A DNA stretch of 31,863 bases from Izemoplasma sp964435595 (GCA_964435595.1 CAYSZV010000022.1:1-31863); one strand, 5' to 3'; shown: positions 15,785 to 23,171, counted from the first letter of the stretch. The notes: generated by a model not told the origin, from the sequence alone. Translations and numbers: made by a program.

Positions 15785-16315
15785 TTACATTTCTTCAATC
15801 AACTCACTACTATTTAATCTTTGATATAGGATCACCATCAATGAACTACCAATAAACATATTGGTTATCATAAATACCAATCGGATCGGAATGAATGGTA
15901 AGATAGGTCCAAACCCATTTGCCCAAATTGCTAGTTGTGTCGTATTAAAGATAAATCCAATCATATTGGCTAGGATTACACTAAAGACAATATGCTTGCT
16001 TGTGATTTTTTCTCTTCCAATCAACAATACAATCAGTGATGGAATCAATGCAAAACTAATTGCTTCCATTGTCATTAAATTTACACTCCAAGCAAATGGA
16101 CTCAATAACACATAGATAAAATCAACGATTAAACCAGCTATAATTGCGATATGAGGTTTAAATAATAGCCCTACTATCACAAGAGGAATTCCAAATAACG
16201 AAAATCTCCAATTGGGTCCATCTGTAAAACTCAAATACACTTTGAAGACTACACTTAGCGCAATCAACGCAGACAATCTAGTCATCATTCTTGTTGTAAC
16301 CATACTTTTCTCCAT
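15785..16315 (-). CDS. folT: Folate-specific ECF transporter S component (FolT-like)
   Basis: A 176-residue membrane protein with about six hydrophobic helices, the substrate-binding subunit of an energy-coupling-factor importer. The N-terminal part has R-L-S-A-L-I-A-L-S-V-V-F-K-V-Y, and the first half contains F-S-L-F-G-I-P-L-V-I-V-G-L-L-F and G-L-I-V-D-F-I-Y-V-L-L-S-P, as in FolT. The folate assignment rests mainly on the tetrahydrofolate riboswitch directly upstream (16363-16451). The ATG at 16315 follows a perfect AAGGAGG by 9 bases. A 21-codon longer frame would start within the riboswitch and is rejected. The ATPase and T subunits are not in the window. Confidence 0.88.
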   Translation of the reverse strand: MEKSMVTTRMMTRLSALIALSVVFKVYLSFTDGPNWRFSLFGIPLVIVGLLFKPHIAIIAGLIVDFIYVLLSPFAWSVNLMTMEAISFALIPSLIVLLIGREKITSKHIVFSVILANMIGFIFNTTQLAIWANGFGPILPFIPIRLVFMITNMFIGSSLMVILYQRLNSSELIEEM

Positions 16316-16318
16316 ATT

Positions 16319-16343
16319 AAAAAACCTCCTTAGGTAAGAGGTC
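16319..16343 (-). promoter_or_regulatory. Shine-Dalgarno-sequestering hairpin of folT
   Basis: ACCTC and GAGGT, about nine bases apart, can pair and bury the AAGGAGG ribosome site. This suggests the riboswitch controls translation rather than termination; a run of eight T just upstream lacks a clean terminator stem. Confidence 0.5.
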
Positions 16344-16362
16344 CACATCAAAAAAAATCTTT

Positions 16363-16451
16363 TCAGCGGACGCATCAATCTACCGCCACATTGTGTTCGT
16401 TTACACCCGACATCCCATGGTATAACACTTAACGCAGATTGATTACTCTGA
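16363..16451 (-). promoter_or_regulatory. Tetrahydrofolate (THF) riboswitch
   Basis: An 89-base leader element that closely matches the THF aptamer. The conserved blocks GCGTTAAGTG and GGGATGTCG are present in order, followed by GGTAGATTGATGCGTCCGCTGA-type 3' sequence, with CAATC/GATTG helices and a closing TCAG/CTGA pair. THF riboswitches sense reduced folates and typically control folT or folate synthesis genes, here folT. The predicted start at about 16452 places the aptamer at the 5' end of the mRNA. Confidence 0.92.
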
Positions 16452-16458
16452 TACTAAA

Positions 16459-16486
16459 ATTGTATCACAAAAAATTCATAAAACAA
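16459..16486 (-). promoter_or_regulatory. Promoter of the folT transcript
   Basis: -35 TTGTTT (16486-16481), 16-base spacer, -10 TACAAT (16464-16459); transcription would begin right at the THF aptamer. Confidence 0.55.
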
Positions 16487-16498
16487 GTCAAAAACAAA

Positions 16499-16525
16499 GG
16501 ACTTTACTACATTATAGTAAAGTCC
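16499..16525 (-). terminator. Terminator overlapping the end of ung
   Basis: The 11-bp stem GGACTTTACTA/TAGTAAAGTCC, a five-base loop and a T-rich tail; the ung stop codon lies inside the hairpin. Confidence 0.8.
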
Positions 16526-17175
16526 ACTTTTTTACGATTATTTGCTTCTAAAAATTCATTTGCACGACTAAAGCATTTACTTCCAAAAAAACTATGTCTT
16601 GCTCCCAATGGACTAGGGTGTGATGATTCAATCACAAGGTGTTTGGAGTTATGAATCAATTCCTTCTTTTTCTTTGCATTGTTACCCCATAACATAAACA
16701 CTTTTGGATTATCATCTTGGTCCAGTTTTCGGATCATTGCATCAGTAAATTGTTCCCATCCTTTTTTCTTATGAGAAAGCGGCTTATGCGCTTCAACAGT
16801 GAGTATTGTATTCATAAGCAAGACTCCCTGTTTCGCCCATTCCGTCAAGTCACCATGGGATGCAGGTAGAACGTTTAAATCATTAAATAATTCCGTATAT
16901 ATATTTCTCAAAGAGGGTGGAATCTTGTTTCCTTTTTTGACAGAAAACGCCAACCCATGTGCTTGATTATAATCATGATAGGGATCTTGTCCAATAATAA
17001 CAATTTTTGTATTCTGAAATGATGTATATAAAAATGCATTAAATAGATCACTTCGTTTCGGAAAAATGACTTTGTCTTTATATTCACTATCAATAAATGC
17101 CATTAATTTTTTAAAATACAATTGTGTTGATTCTTGATCGATTATATCTTGCCACTTGGAATCAATACTATACAT
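16507..17175 (-). CDS. ung: Uracil-DNA glycosylase, family 1
   Basis: Removes uracil from DNA in base excision repair. The 222 residues are the usual length. The water-activating motif G-Q-D-P-Y-H-D (catalytic Asp) lies at about 63-69, followed by Q-A-H-G-L-A-F-S-V. The uracil-binding L-M-N-T motif (L-L-M-N-T-I-L-T-V) and the minor-groove intercalation loop H-P-S-P-L-G-A-R are all present. The start overlaps the end of the small upstream gene by 8 bases, with a GGAG-type ribosome site, so the two are co-transcribed. Confidence 0.97.
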   Translation of the reverse strand: MYSIDSKWQDIIDQESTQLYFKKLMAFIDSEYKDKVIFPKRSDLFNAFLYTSFQNTKIVIIGQDPYHDYNQAHGLAFSVKKGNKIPPSLRNIYTELFNDLNVLPASHGDLTEWAKQGVLLMNTILTVEAHKPLSHKKKGWEQFTDAMIRKLDQDDNPKVFMLWGNNAKKKKELIHNSKHLVIESSHPSPLGARHSFFGSKCFSRANEFLEANNRKKVDFTIM

Positions 17176-17431
17176 TTAGCCACTCCACAATGATCTCAAT
17201 AAATTCTGGAATTGGTGTATTATCATCTTTAAGGACAAAGATAAATAATCCAATAGATACCATCAACAATAAACAGCTTACCACTACTACCCAAACGACA
17301 TTCTTATAGGGCACTGTTTCTAAGTCGTATCGATTGATACCGCTTAGTCTCAATGCTATTCTTCTAGGATTCAATAAAATAATTGCTGTAGCCATAATCA
17401 CTACAAATGAAATAATTACTAAAATATTCAT
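17168..17431 (-). CDS. Small membrane protein of unknown function
   Basis: 87 residues with two hydrophobic helices (about 2-20 and 45-65) and a conserved-looking basic N-P-R-R-I-A-L-R-L-S-G link between them; the tail is acidic. I do not recognise the family. I start at the ATG at 17431, as the GTG three codons earlier lies inside the only ribosome-site-like GGGTGAT. It overlaps ung by 8 bases, which suggests co-expression but not a shared function. Confidence 0.6.
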   Translation of the reverse strand: MNILVIISFVVIMATAIILLNPRRIALRLSGINRYDLETVPYKNVVWVVVVSCLLLMVSIGLFIFVLKDDNTPIPEFIEIIVEWLNV

Positions 17432-17467
17432 AGATATCACCCACTTTCATTATACTACAGTAAAAAT

Positions 17468-17495
17468 AAAAAAGCACCGTTTATATCAGTGCTTT
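17468..17495 (-). terminator. Terminator, copy A of a repeated module
   Basis: The stem AAAGCAC/GTGCTTT with an 11-base loop and a run of A/T ends the transcript of the 17570-17836 gene. With the adjacent palindrome it is 37 of 44 bases identical to the module at 17879-17922. Confidence 0.75.
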
Positions 17496-17499
17496 ATAT

Positions 17500-17511
17500 G
17501 ACATATATGTC
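17500..17511. repeat. GACATATATGTC palindrome, copy 2
   Basis: The same perfect 12-bp palindrome as at 5684-5695, five bases from the copy A terminator. Confidence 0.6.
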
Positions 17512-17523
17512 CATAATCAATTG

Positions 17524-17543
17524 TTTGAGCAGTCCTGCTCAAA
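17524..17543. repeat. Perfect inverted repeat TTTGAGCAG-TC-CTGCTCAAA
   Basis: Nine-base arms with only two bases between them, in the 3' untranslated region of the small 17570-17836 gene. There is no T run, so it is not a standard terminator; it may be an mRNA stem or a protein-binding palindrome. Confidence 0.5.
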
Positions 17544-17569
17544 TTCAAATAATGGTATATTCAAAAAGT

Positions 17570-17836
17570 TTACGTCATCAAAATTGTTAAAATTGATGCT
17601 ATAACTACTGTTGCTCCTATTAAGAAAAGAGTTTCTACAAGAAAACTCGCACTATCACTGTGTGCTCCATTTCCAATTAAATTCTCAGTTCTCCATACAT
17701 GTTGAGAATTTCCATTGGTCCAAAATTCTTCATCTGAATTGCTATTGTTAGAACTGCTAGACCCTTTATCTTTCTTAAAAAGGTAAACTGAAATTCCAAT
17801 TATGATAAAGCCCAGTAATAAAGTTAACCAAACCAT
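17570..17836 (-). CDS. Small two-helix membrane protein with a Ser/Asn linker, unknown
   Basis: 88 residues. A first hydrophobic helix (about 2-18) is followed by K-K-D-K and a low-complexity Ser/Asn stretch, then a soluble loop with W-T-N-G-N-S-Q-H-V-W, and a second helix at the C-terminus. I recognise no family. Its ribosome site is weak (AAAGGGTG). It sits alone between two near-identical terminator-palindrome modules, which may reflect a duplication around it. Confidence 0.55.
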   Translation of the reverse strand: MVWLTLLLGFIIIGISVYLFKKDKGSSSSNNSNSDEEFWTNGNSQHVWRTENLIGNGAHSDSASFLVETLFLIGATVVIASILTILMT

Positions 17837-17878
17837 ACATCCACACCCTTTCTATACCCATAATAATATATATGCATC

Positions 17879-17906
17879 AAAAAAGCACCGATAAAATCGA
17901 TGCTTT
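17879..17906 (-). terminator. Terminator of ppdK, copy B of the repeated module
   Basis: The stem AAAGCACCGAT/ATCGATGCTTT (one mismatch) followed by six T lies about 20 bases past the ppdK stop. Confidence 0.8.
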
Positions 17907-17910
17907 CTAT

Positions 17911-17922
17911 GACATATTTGTC
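17911..17922. repeat. GACATATTTGTC near-palindrome, copy 3
   Basis: Differs from copies 1 and 2 by one base. It lies between the ppdK stop and its terminator. Confidence 0.6.
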
Positions 17923-17925
17923 TTA

Positions 17926-20541
17926 TTAATTTCTTAATTTCGCTTGAGCAGCAGCAACGATTGCTACTGGAATACGGAATGGTGAACAAGAAACATAGTT
18001 TAATCCAGCTCTATGGAAGAAGTCGATTGAACTTGGTTCTCCACCATGCTCTCCACATACACCAACAATAATGCTAGGGTTTGCAGCTTTTGCAGCAGCA
18101 GTTGACATTTTAACTAATTGTCCAACTCCTCTTTGATCTACAGCAGCGAATGGATCGTTAGGTAAGATACCTTTTGCTTTATATTCTTTTAAGAATTTAC
18201 CAGCGTCATCACGTGAGAATCCAAATGTCATTTGAGTTAAGTCATTTGTTCCGTATGAAATAAATTCAGCTACAGGACCAACTTGATCTCCGATTAATGC
18301 AGCACGAGGTGTTTCTACCATTGTACCGACTTTGTAATCTAATGTGATTCCAGCTTCAGCGATTAATGCATCAGCAGTATTTTTAATAAATTCTTTTAAA
18401 TATACTAATTCTTCTACAGTTGAGATTAGTGGTACCATGATTTCAGGCTTCACTACTTTACCTTCTTTAGCAACAGCGATAGCAGCCATAATGATTGCTT
18501 TTGCTTGCATTACAGAAATTTCAGGATAAGTAACTGCTAAACGACATCCACGGTGACCTAACATTGGGTTAAATTCATGAAGCATTTCAAGAGCTCTTAA
18601 TAAATCTGCTTCTTCAACACCTAAGTCTTTTGCTACTTCTGCAGCATCTTCAGGTTGTGGTAAGAATTCATGTAATGGTGGATCTAATAAACGGATACAA
18701 ACTGTTTTTCCTTCCATTACTTGGAATAATTCTGTAAAGTCTTTTAATTGGTGAGGTAAGATTTTTTCTAATGCAGCTTCTCTTTCTTCTACACTATCAG
18801 CTAAGATCATTCTACGAACGTCTAAGATTCTTTCATCATCAAAGAACATATGTTCTGTACGACAAAGTCCAATTCCTTCAGCACCAAATTCTAATGCTTG
18901 TCTAGCATCTCTACCATTATCAGCATTTGCTTTTACACCTAAAGTTTTGATTTCTCCTGACCAGTCTAGAATTGTTTGGAATTCTTCACTGAATACTGGA
19001 GGTTGTGTTTTAATTGAACCAGCATATACATTACCAGTCGTACCATCGATACTAAATGGAGTTAATTCAGGATATTTTTTACCATTGATAGTCATGTATC
19101 CTGCTTCTTCGTTGATTGATAAATCTCCACAACCAGAAACACAACATTTACCCATTCCACGAGCAACTACTGCAGCATGTGATGTCATTCCACCTAATTG
19201 AGTAACGAATCCTTCACACACGATCATACCTTCGATATCTTCAGGTGAAGTTTCTTTTCTGAATAATAATAATTTTTCAGCTGGGTTTTCTTCTTTTAAT
19301 TTCGCAGCTTTTTCACTACTAAATACGATTTTACCACTTGCAGCACCAGGTGATGCAGCAAGACCAGTTGTTAATATTTCAGCATTTGCCATTGCAGCTT
19401 CTTGGAATACTGGATGTAATAATTGATCAATTGCATTAACGTCAATACTATTTACTGCTTCTTCTTTTGTAAGAAGACCTTCATTTGCCATATCTACAGC
19501 AATTTTAATTCCAGCAGCACCAGTACGTTTTCCGTTACGAGTTTGAAGTAAGAATAATTTTCCTTCTTCAATAGTAAACTCAACGTCTTGCATATCTTTA
19601 TAATGTGCTTCAAGTCCATCTAAGATATCTGTTAATTCTTTGTAGATATCAGGAGACACTTGAGCGAATTCTTCTAATTTTAATGGTGTACGGATACCAG
19701 CAACGATATCTTCACCTTGGGCATTGAATAAAAATTCTCCCCAAACTTCTTTTGTACCAGTTTTAGGGTTTCTTGTAAATAAAACACCAGTTCCTGATTT
19801 GTCTGAAGTATTACCGAATACCATTTCTTGTACGTTAACTGCAGTTCCCCAACCATGTTCGATATTGTTGTGGTTTCTGTAGATTACTGCACGTGGAGTA
19901 TCCCATGATTCAAATACTGCATTGACAGCCATTTCTAATTGAACTTCAGGATCCATTGGGAATGGAGCTCCTGTTTCTTTTTCAACGATTGCTAAGTATT
20001 CTAATGATACTCTTTTCCAATCTTTTGCTGTTAATTCTAAGTTACCTTCATAGCCATTTTCTTTTTTCACTGTTTCAAGTACGTTATCGAATAATTCATA
20101 TTCAACACCTTGAACAACTTCACCAAACATTTGGATAAATCTTCTATAGATATCCCATACAAATTTTGGATTTCCAGTTTTTTCAATCATACCTTCAACT
20201 ACGTCAGTGTTTAATCCTAAGTTAAGAATAGTGTCCATCATACCAGGCATAGAAACTCTAGCTCCTGAACGTACAGATAATAATAATGGATTTGTTTTTG
20301 ATCCAAATTCTTTCCCTGTAGCTTTTTCTAACTTCTTGTTGTATTCTTGCATGTCAGCTAATAATTCTTTTGAGTTTTTACCACCGTTTGCGTAATATTC
20401 TGTACACATTTCAGTAGTAATAGTGTATCCCATAGGAACAGGAACACCAATGTTTTTCATTTCTGATAAGTTAGCACCTTTACCACCTAATAGGTTTTTT
20501 TGTTCCTTAGTACCCTCACCAAATAAATAAATTCTTTTCAT
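17926..20541 (-). CDS. ppdK: Pyruvate, phosphate dikinase
   Basis: Interconverts pyruvate, ATP and phosphate with phosphoenolpyruvate, AMP and pyrophosphate. In fermenters with PPi-based glycolysis it often runs toward pyruvate and ATP. At 871 residues it is full length. Domains: an N-terminal ATP-grasp (G-G-K-G-A-N-L-S-E-M near residue 20), a central phosphohistidine domain with the swinging His in G-G-M-T-S-H-A-A-V-V-A-R-G (about 450), and a C-terminal PEP/pyruvate barrel with G-V-C-G-E-H-G-G (catalytic Cys about 830). I use the ATG at 20541 after AAAGGTG; a GTG three codons upstream overlaps that site. A good promoter and a cre-like palindrome lie upstream. Confidence 0.97.
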   Translation of the reverse strand: MKRIYLFGEGTKEQKNLLGGKGANLSEMKNIGVPVPMGYTITTEMCTEYYANGGKNSKELLADMQEYNKKLEKATGKEFGSKTNPLLLSVRSGARVSMPGMMDTILNLGLNTDVVEGMIEKTGNPKFVWDIYRRFIQMFGEVVQGVEYELFDNVLETVKKENGYEGNLELTAKDWKRVSLEYLAIVEKETGAPFPMDPEVQLEMAVNAVFESWDTPRAVIYRNHNNIEHGWGTAVNVQEMVFGNTSDKSGTGVLFTRNPKTGTKEVWGEFLFNAQGEDIVAGIRTPLKLEEFAQVSPDIYKELTDILDGLEAHYKDMQDVEFTIEEGKLFLLQTRNGKRTGAAGIKIAVDMANEGLLTKEEAVNSIDVNAIDQLLHPVFQEAAMANAEILTTGLAASPGAASGKIVFSSEKAAKLKEENPAEKLLLFRKETSPEDIEGMIVCEGFVTQLGGMTSHAAVVARGMGKCCVSGCGDLSINEEAGYMTINGKKYPELTPFSIDGTTGNVYAGSIKTQPPVFSEEFQTILDWSGEIKTLGVKANADNGRDARQALEFGAEGIGLCRTEHMFFDDERILDVRRMILADSVEEREAALEKILPHQLKDFTELFQVMEGKTVCIRLLDPPLHEFLPQPEDAAEVAKDLGVEEADLLRALEMLHEFNPMLGHRGCRLAVTYPEISVMQAKAIIMAAIAVAKEGKVVKPEIMVPLISTVEELVYLKEFIKNTADALIAEAGITLDYKVGTMVETPRAALIGDQVGPVAEFISYGTNDLTQMTFGFSRDDAGKFLKEYKAKGILPNDPFAAVDQRGVGQLVKMSTAAAKAANPSIIVGVCGEHGGEPSSIDFFHRAGLNYVSCSPFRIPVAIVAAAQAKLRN

Positions 20542-20592
20542 TAATTTCACCTTTCTAATTCATATATTTTTCTTCTTAAAAAGTCCGTGTGT

Positions 20593-20621
20593 ATTATATC
20601 ATTATAGGTCCCCAAATTCAA
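20593..20621 (-). promoter_or_regulatory. Promoter of ppdK
   Basis: -35 TTGAAT (20621-20616), 17-base spacer, -10 TATAAT (20598-20593); the predicted start is near 20586. Confidence 0.68.
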
Positions 20622-20652
20622 CTAAAATGGCATTATTTTTATATATTAGATA

Positions 20653-20666
20653 TGAAAGTGCTTTCA
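20653..20666. promoter_or_regulatory. cre-like site upstream of ppdK
   Basis: TGAAAGTGCTTTCA differs from the ideal palindrome TGAAAGCGCTTTCA at one base and fits the cre consensus at 14 of 15. Its centre is about 73 bases upstream of the predicted start. Confidence 0.6.
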
Positions 20667-20690
20667 CTAAATATTTATATACATAACAAT

Positions 20691-20714
20691 AAAAAAACAG
20701 GACGAATCCTGTTT
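20691..20714 (-). terminator. Terminator of the 20727-21239 gene
   Basis: The stem AAACAGGA/TCCTGTTT closed by a stable UUCG loop on the transcribed strand, with a T run. Confidence 0.87.
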
Positions 20715-20726
20715 TAAAGTATATGA

Positions 20727-21239
20727 TTAAAGCATCAGTAATGATGAAAATAATATAAGTGTGATTCCAGTAAATAGATACGTAATTTCTGCGCCTAGAT
20801 AAATCCCTTTTGTTTTTGCTTCACTGATTGTGATTCCTGATAATAGATTCACTCCACTTAATATGAAAATTATCGGAAACATTTGCCAAAGATTTTTCCA
20901 AACATCGAATTCTACAAGTCTAACAAATACTTCACTAAGTGTATATGAATGTTGCGTTATTCCTCCTACCATTAACAGCAAAACATACAGAGGTATGAAC
21001 AATGCATTTAAAAATGTAAATACTGGATTGTTAGAACGAAGTCTTAATGCAAAATAATCCAATAACATTAATGAGAATGGAATCATAAAAATAAGGATAT
21101 AAGCAAAATCCCAAATAAAGATATATCGTTCAGATATCTGGTCTATTCTTTCACTGATCCATATCAAATCACGTAACACATCAGATAGAAACAATCCCCC
21201 TAGAACATACAATACCACCAATAAAACCCATTTTTTCAT
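20727..21239 (-). CDS. Hypothetical integral membrane protein
   Basis: 170 residues with four or five hydrophobic helices (about 4-24, 42-64, 74-94, 118-138 and 146-168). One extended loop, I-S-E-R-I-D-Q-I-S-E-R-Y, follows the first helix. I recognise no family. An AGGAGG site 9 bases before the ATG and its own terminator mark it as a real single-gene unit. It follows the Rnf operon, but the strong terminator after rnfB separates them. Confidence 0.65.
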   Translation of the reverse strand: MKKWVLLVVLYVLGGLFLSDVLRDLIWISERIDQISERYIFIWDFAYILIFMIPFSLMLLDYFALRLRSNNPVFTFLNALFIPLYVLLLMVGGITQHSYTLSEVFVRLVEFDVWKNLWQMFPIIFILSGVNLLSGITISEAKTKGIYLGAEITYLFTGITLILFSSLLML

Positions 21240-21314
21240 AACATAATCCTCCTATTTCCTTTTATAAACTCAACTATATTGTAGCATATAATTATGAATT
21301 TCCTATGAATATCC

Positions 21315-21344
21315 AAAAAAATAGACTTGGAACCCCAAGTCTAT
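21315..21344 (-). terminator. Terminator of the rnf operon
   Basis: The perfect 10-bp stem ATAGACTTGG/CCAAGTCTAT with a GGTT-type loop and a T run. It overlaps the rnfB stop codon, showing that this short rnfB really ends here. Confidence 0.9.
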
Positions 21345-21658
21345 TTTGATACTTTTATAAATGTTCCATCCGGATTAGGATGATCAGCTAAGTAGGCAAT
21401 GATTGGATCATAATGCTCATCCTTACCTGGTTTACAATCAGACAATTTTTTCACTTGACCTTGTACAATTGCTTCTCCAAACCCACTGCATCCAGGGTAA
21501 CCACATGCACCACAGTTATATCCTGGTAACAGTTCAATGACTGCTTCTACTCTTTCATCTACTTCAACTTTAAATCTTTCTGCGGCATAGGCTAGACCAA
21601 AACCTAAAAATAGTCCCAATAGCCCAAGTGTCAAAACGACATATAACATTGTATCCAT
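21341..21658 (-). CDS. rnfB: Short RnfB: membrane anchor plus one 4Fe-4S domain
   Basis: RnfB passes electrons from ferredoxin into the Rnf membrane complex. This protein has only 105 residues: an N-terminal membrane helix (about 4-24), a short charged link, and one Fe-S domain with L-P-G-Y-N-C-G-A-C-G-Y-P-G-C and a fourth Cys in S-D-C-K-P-G. Typical RnfB proteins are about 190 to over 300 residues and add ferredoxin-type clusters after this domain; those are absent. The gene is not cut by sequence error in any obvious way: the stop is followed at once by a perfect terminator. The start overlaps the stop of the small upstream gene (TAATG). Electron entry may rely on a separate ferredoxin docking on this cluster. 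Confidence 0.85.
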   Translation of the reverse strand: MDTMLYVVLTLGLLGLFLGFGLAYAAERFKVEVDERVEAVIELLPGYNCGACGYPGCSGFGEAIVQGQVKKLSDCKPGKDEHYDPIIAYLADHPNPDGTFIKVSK

Positions 21659-21837
21659 TATTTCCCCTTATGTGAGCATGTAAAATTACTACACGCTGTG
21701 CAAGAAACATTATCAAATAATTCTCTGCACTCTTCGGGAACTGGTGTTCTCTTATTTAAAATATATGTTCCAATATATACAAGAATCAATGCCGCAACAA
21801 CGATGACTCCAACTGGATTATTTAGAAAATTCTGCAT
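21658..21837 (-). CDS. Small Cys-rich membrane protein between rnfA and rnfB
   Basis: A 59-residue gene. It starts with M-Q-N-F-L-N-N-P, has one hydrophobic helix (about 9-28), a basic turn (N-K-R-T), and a short tail with four cysteines spaced C-x8-C-x2-C-x4-C and ending H-K-G-K. The plan resembles FeoB-associated Cys-rich membrane proteins, and the cysteines could bind an Fe-S cluster, Zn or Fe. AAAGGA lies before the ATG; the gene starts one base after the rnfA stop and its stop overlaps the rnfB start, so it is fully embedded in the operon. The coupling suggests a role in the complex or in metal delivery; this is inference. Confidence 0.75.
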   Translation of the reverse strand: MQNFLNNPVGVIVVAALILVYIGTYILNKRTPVPEECRELFDNVSCTACSNFTCSHKGK

Positions 21838-21838
21838 A

Positions 21839-22444
21839 TTAGATAATTCCTTTCAATCCAAGAAACGCAATACTCATAATTCCAGCAGTGACCAAACTAA
21901 TTGGAATTCCTTTCCACGCTTCTCCGATATTAGCTGAATCCAAACGCTCACGAATACTAGAAAATGCAAACATCACAAGTCCAAATCCAAGCGCTGTTCC
22001 AAGTGCTGTAAACCCTGCAGTTGTAAATCCGCTAATAAAGGTAATATCTGATGAATAAATAGATGAAATGTTTCCTTCTGCTACCCCTAAAATTGCACAG
22101 TTAGTGGTAATCAGTGGTAAATAAATTCCCAGTGATTTATACAATCCTTCACTGAATTTCTTAATTAATATTTCGACCAATTGCACCAAACTTGCAATCA
22201 CAAGAATAAAGGCAATTGTTTGAATATATGTAATGCCAAATGGTACCAATACAAGTGCATATATCGTATATGTTACCAATGATGAAATAATCATTACAAA
22301 CATAACGGCACCACTCATACCAACCGCACTAGAAGATTTCTTAGATACCCCTAAGAAAGGACATACACCTAAGAATTGAGACAAGATAACATTGTTAATC
22401 AACATTGCGTTTAATGTAGCTACTACCAATACAGTCCAACTCAT
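21839..22444 (-). CDS. rnfA: Rnf complex subunit RnfA
   Basis: A polytopic subunit of the ion-translocating ferredoxin:NAD+ oxidoreductase; RnfA and RnfE form the membrane core that holds a 2Fe-2S cluster. It has 201 residues and about six helices. Conserved parts are N-N-V-I-L-S-Q-F-L-G-V-C-P-F-L-G-V-S near the start, Y-L-P-L-I-T-T-N-C-A-I-L-G in the middle (both with the cluster-type Cys), and G-I-P-I-S-L-V-T-A-G-I-M-S-I-A-F-L-G at the end. It begins one base after the rnfE stop, with AGGAGG inside the rnfE end. Confidence 0.96.
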   Translation of the reverse strand: MSWTVLVVATLNAMLINNVILSQFLGVCPFLGVSKKSSSAVGMSGAVMFVMIISSLVTYTIYALVLVPFGITYIQTIAFILVIASLVQLVEILIKKFSEGLYKSLGIYLPLITTNCAILGVAEGNISSIYSSDITFISGFTTAGFTALGTALGFGLVMFAFSSIRERLDSANIGEAWKGIPISLVTAGIMSIAFLGLKGII

Positions 22445-22445
22445 A

Positions 22446-23171
22446 CTATGCCGCCTCCTTTGCTAATGCTGCTGCTTGTTTCTTTGCTAAAGCAGCTTGT
22501 TTCTTTTCTGCAATCAATCGTTTGCTTTCTTCAATTTCAAGGCGAACACGTTTTGCTTTTCTACCTTGCATAAATGCTAAAATGATACCCAATGCAATGA
22601 ATGCTCCAGGTGCAAGGACAAAGAAATTAAGTGCATATAATTCAGGGATAACTTGTAAATGAATTTCATTTGGTCCAAAGAATGGTAAATAGACACCAAG
22701 TGCAATTCCACCGGTTCCTAAGAACTCTCTAAAAATTCCAATCACAATCAGTGCAAATGTAAATCCAAGACCCATACCGAGTCCATCAATCGCACTATCT
22801 AATACAGAATTTTTAGAAGCAAATGCTTCTGCTCTACCTAAGATCAAACAGTTTACAACAATCAATGGAATGAATACACCCAAACTTAGGTATAAATCAA
22901 ATGCATAAGCTGCAGTTAACATTCTAACAATTGTAACAAACGTTGCAATGATTACTATATAAGCTGGTGTTCTAACTTCATATGGAATAAAGTTTCTCAC
23001 ACTAGAGATTACAATATTACTCATTGTTAATACAAATACTACTAAAATACCCATACCAAGTGATGTCTCAAATGATGCAGTCACAGCCAATGCTGGACAC
23101 ATCCCTAATAAGAAGACGAATATCGGATTTTCTTTGATAAATCCTTTTAAGAAGTTTTCTTTCTTAGTCAT
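22446..23171 (-). CDS. rnfE: Rnf complex subunit RnfE
   Basis: The second membrane core subunit, homologous to RnfA. It has 241 residues: N-P-I-F-V-F-L-L-G-M-C-P-A-L-A-V-T near the N-terminus, F-I-P-L-I-V-V-N-C-L-I-L-G-R-A in the centre and G-I-F-R-E-F-L-G-T-G near the end of the core. A charged Lys/Ala/Glu helix (about the last 35 residues, with K-A-K-R-V-R and repeated A-K-K-Q-A-A) extends the C-terminus beyond many homologs. Its start overlaps the rnfG stop (TAATG). Confidence 0.96.
   Translation of the reverse strand: MTKKENFLKGFIKENPIFVFLLGMCPALAVTASFETSLGMGILVVFVLTMSNIVISSVRNFIPYEVRTPAYIVIIATFVTIVRMLTAAYAFDLYLSLGVFIPLIVVNCLILGRAEAFASKNSVLDSAIDGLGMGLGFTFALIVIGIFREFLGTGGIALGVYLPFFGPNEIHLQVIPELYALNFFVLAPGAFIALGIILAFMQGRKAKRVRLEIEESKRLIAEKKQAALAKKQAAALAKEAA

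Noticed and set aside
16316..16378. 21-residue N-terminal extension of FolT
   Set aside because: It would be translated from inside the THF riboswitch; the ATG at 16315 has a perfect ribosome site.
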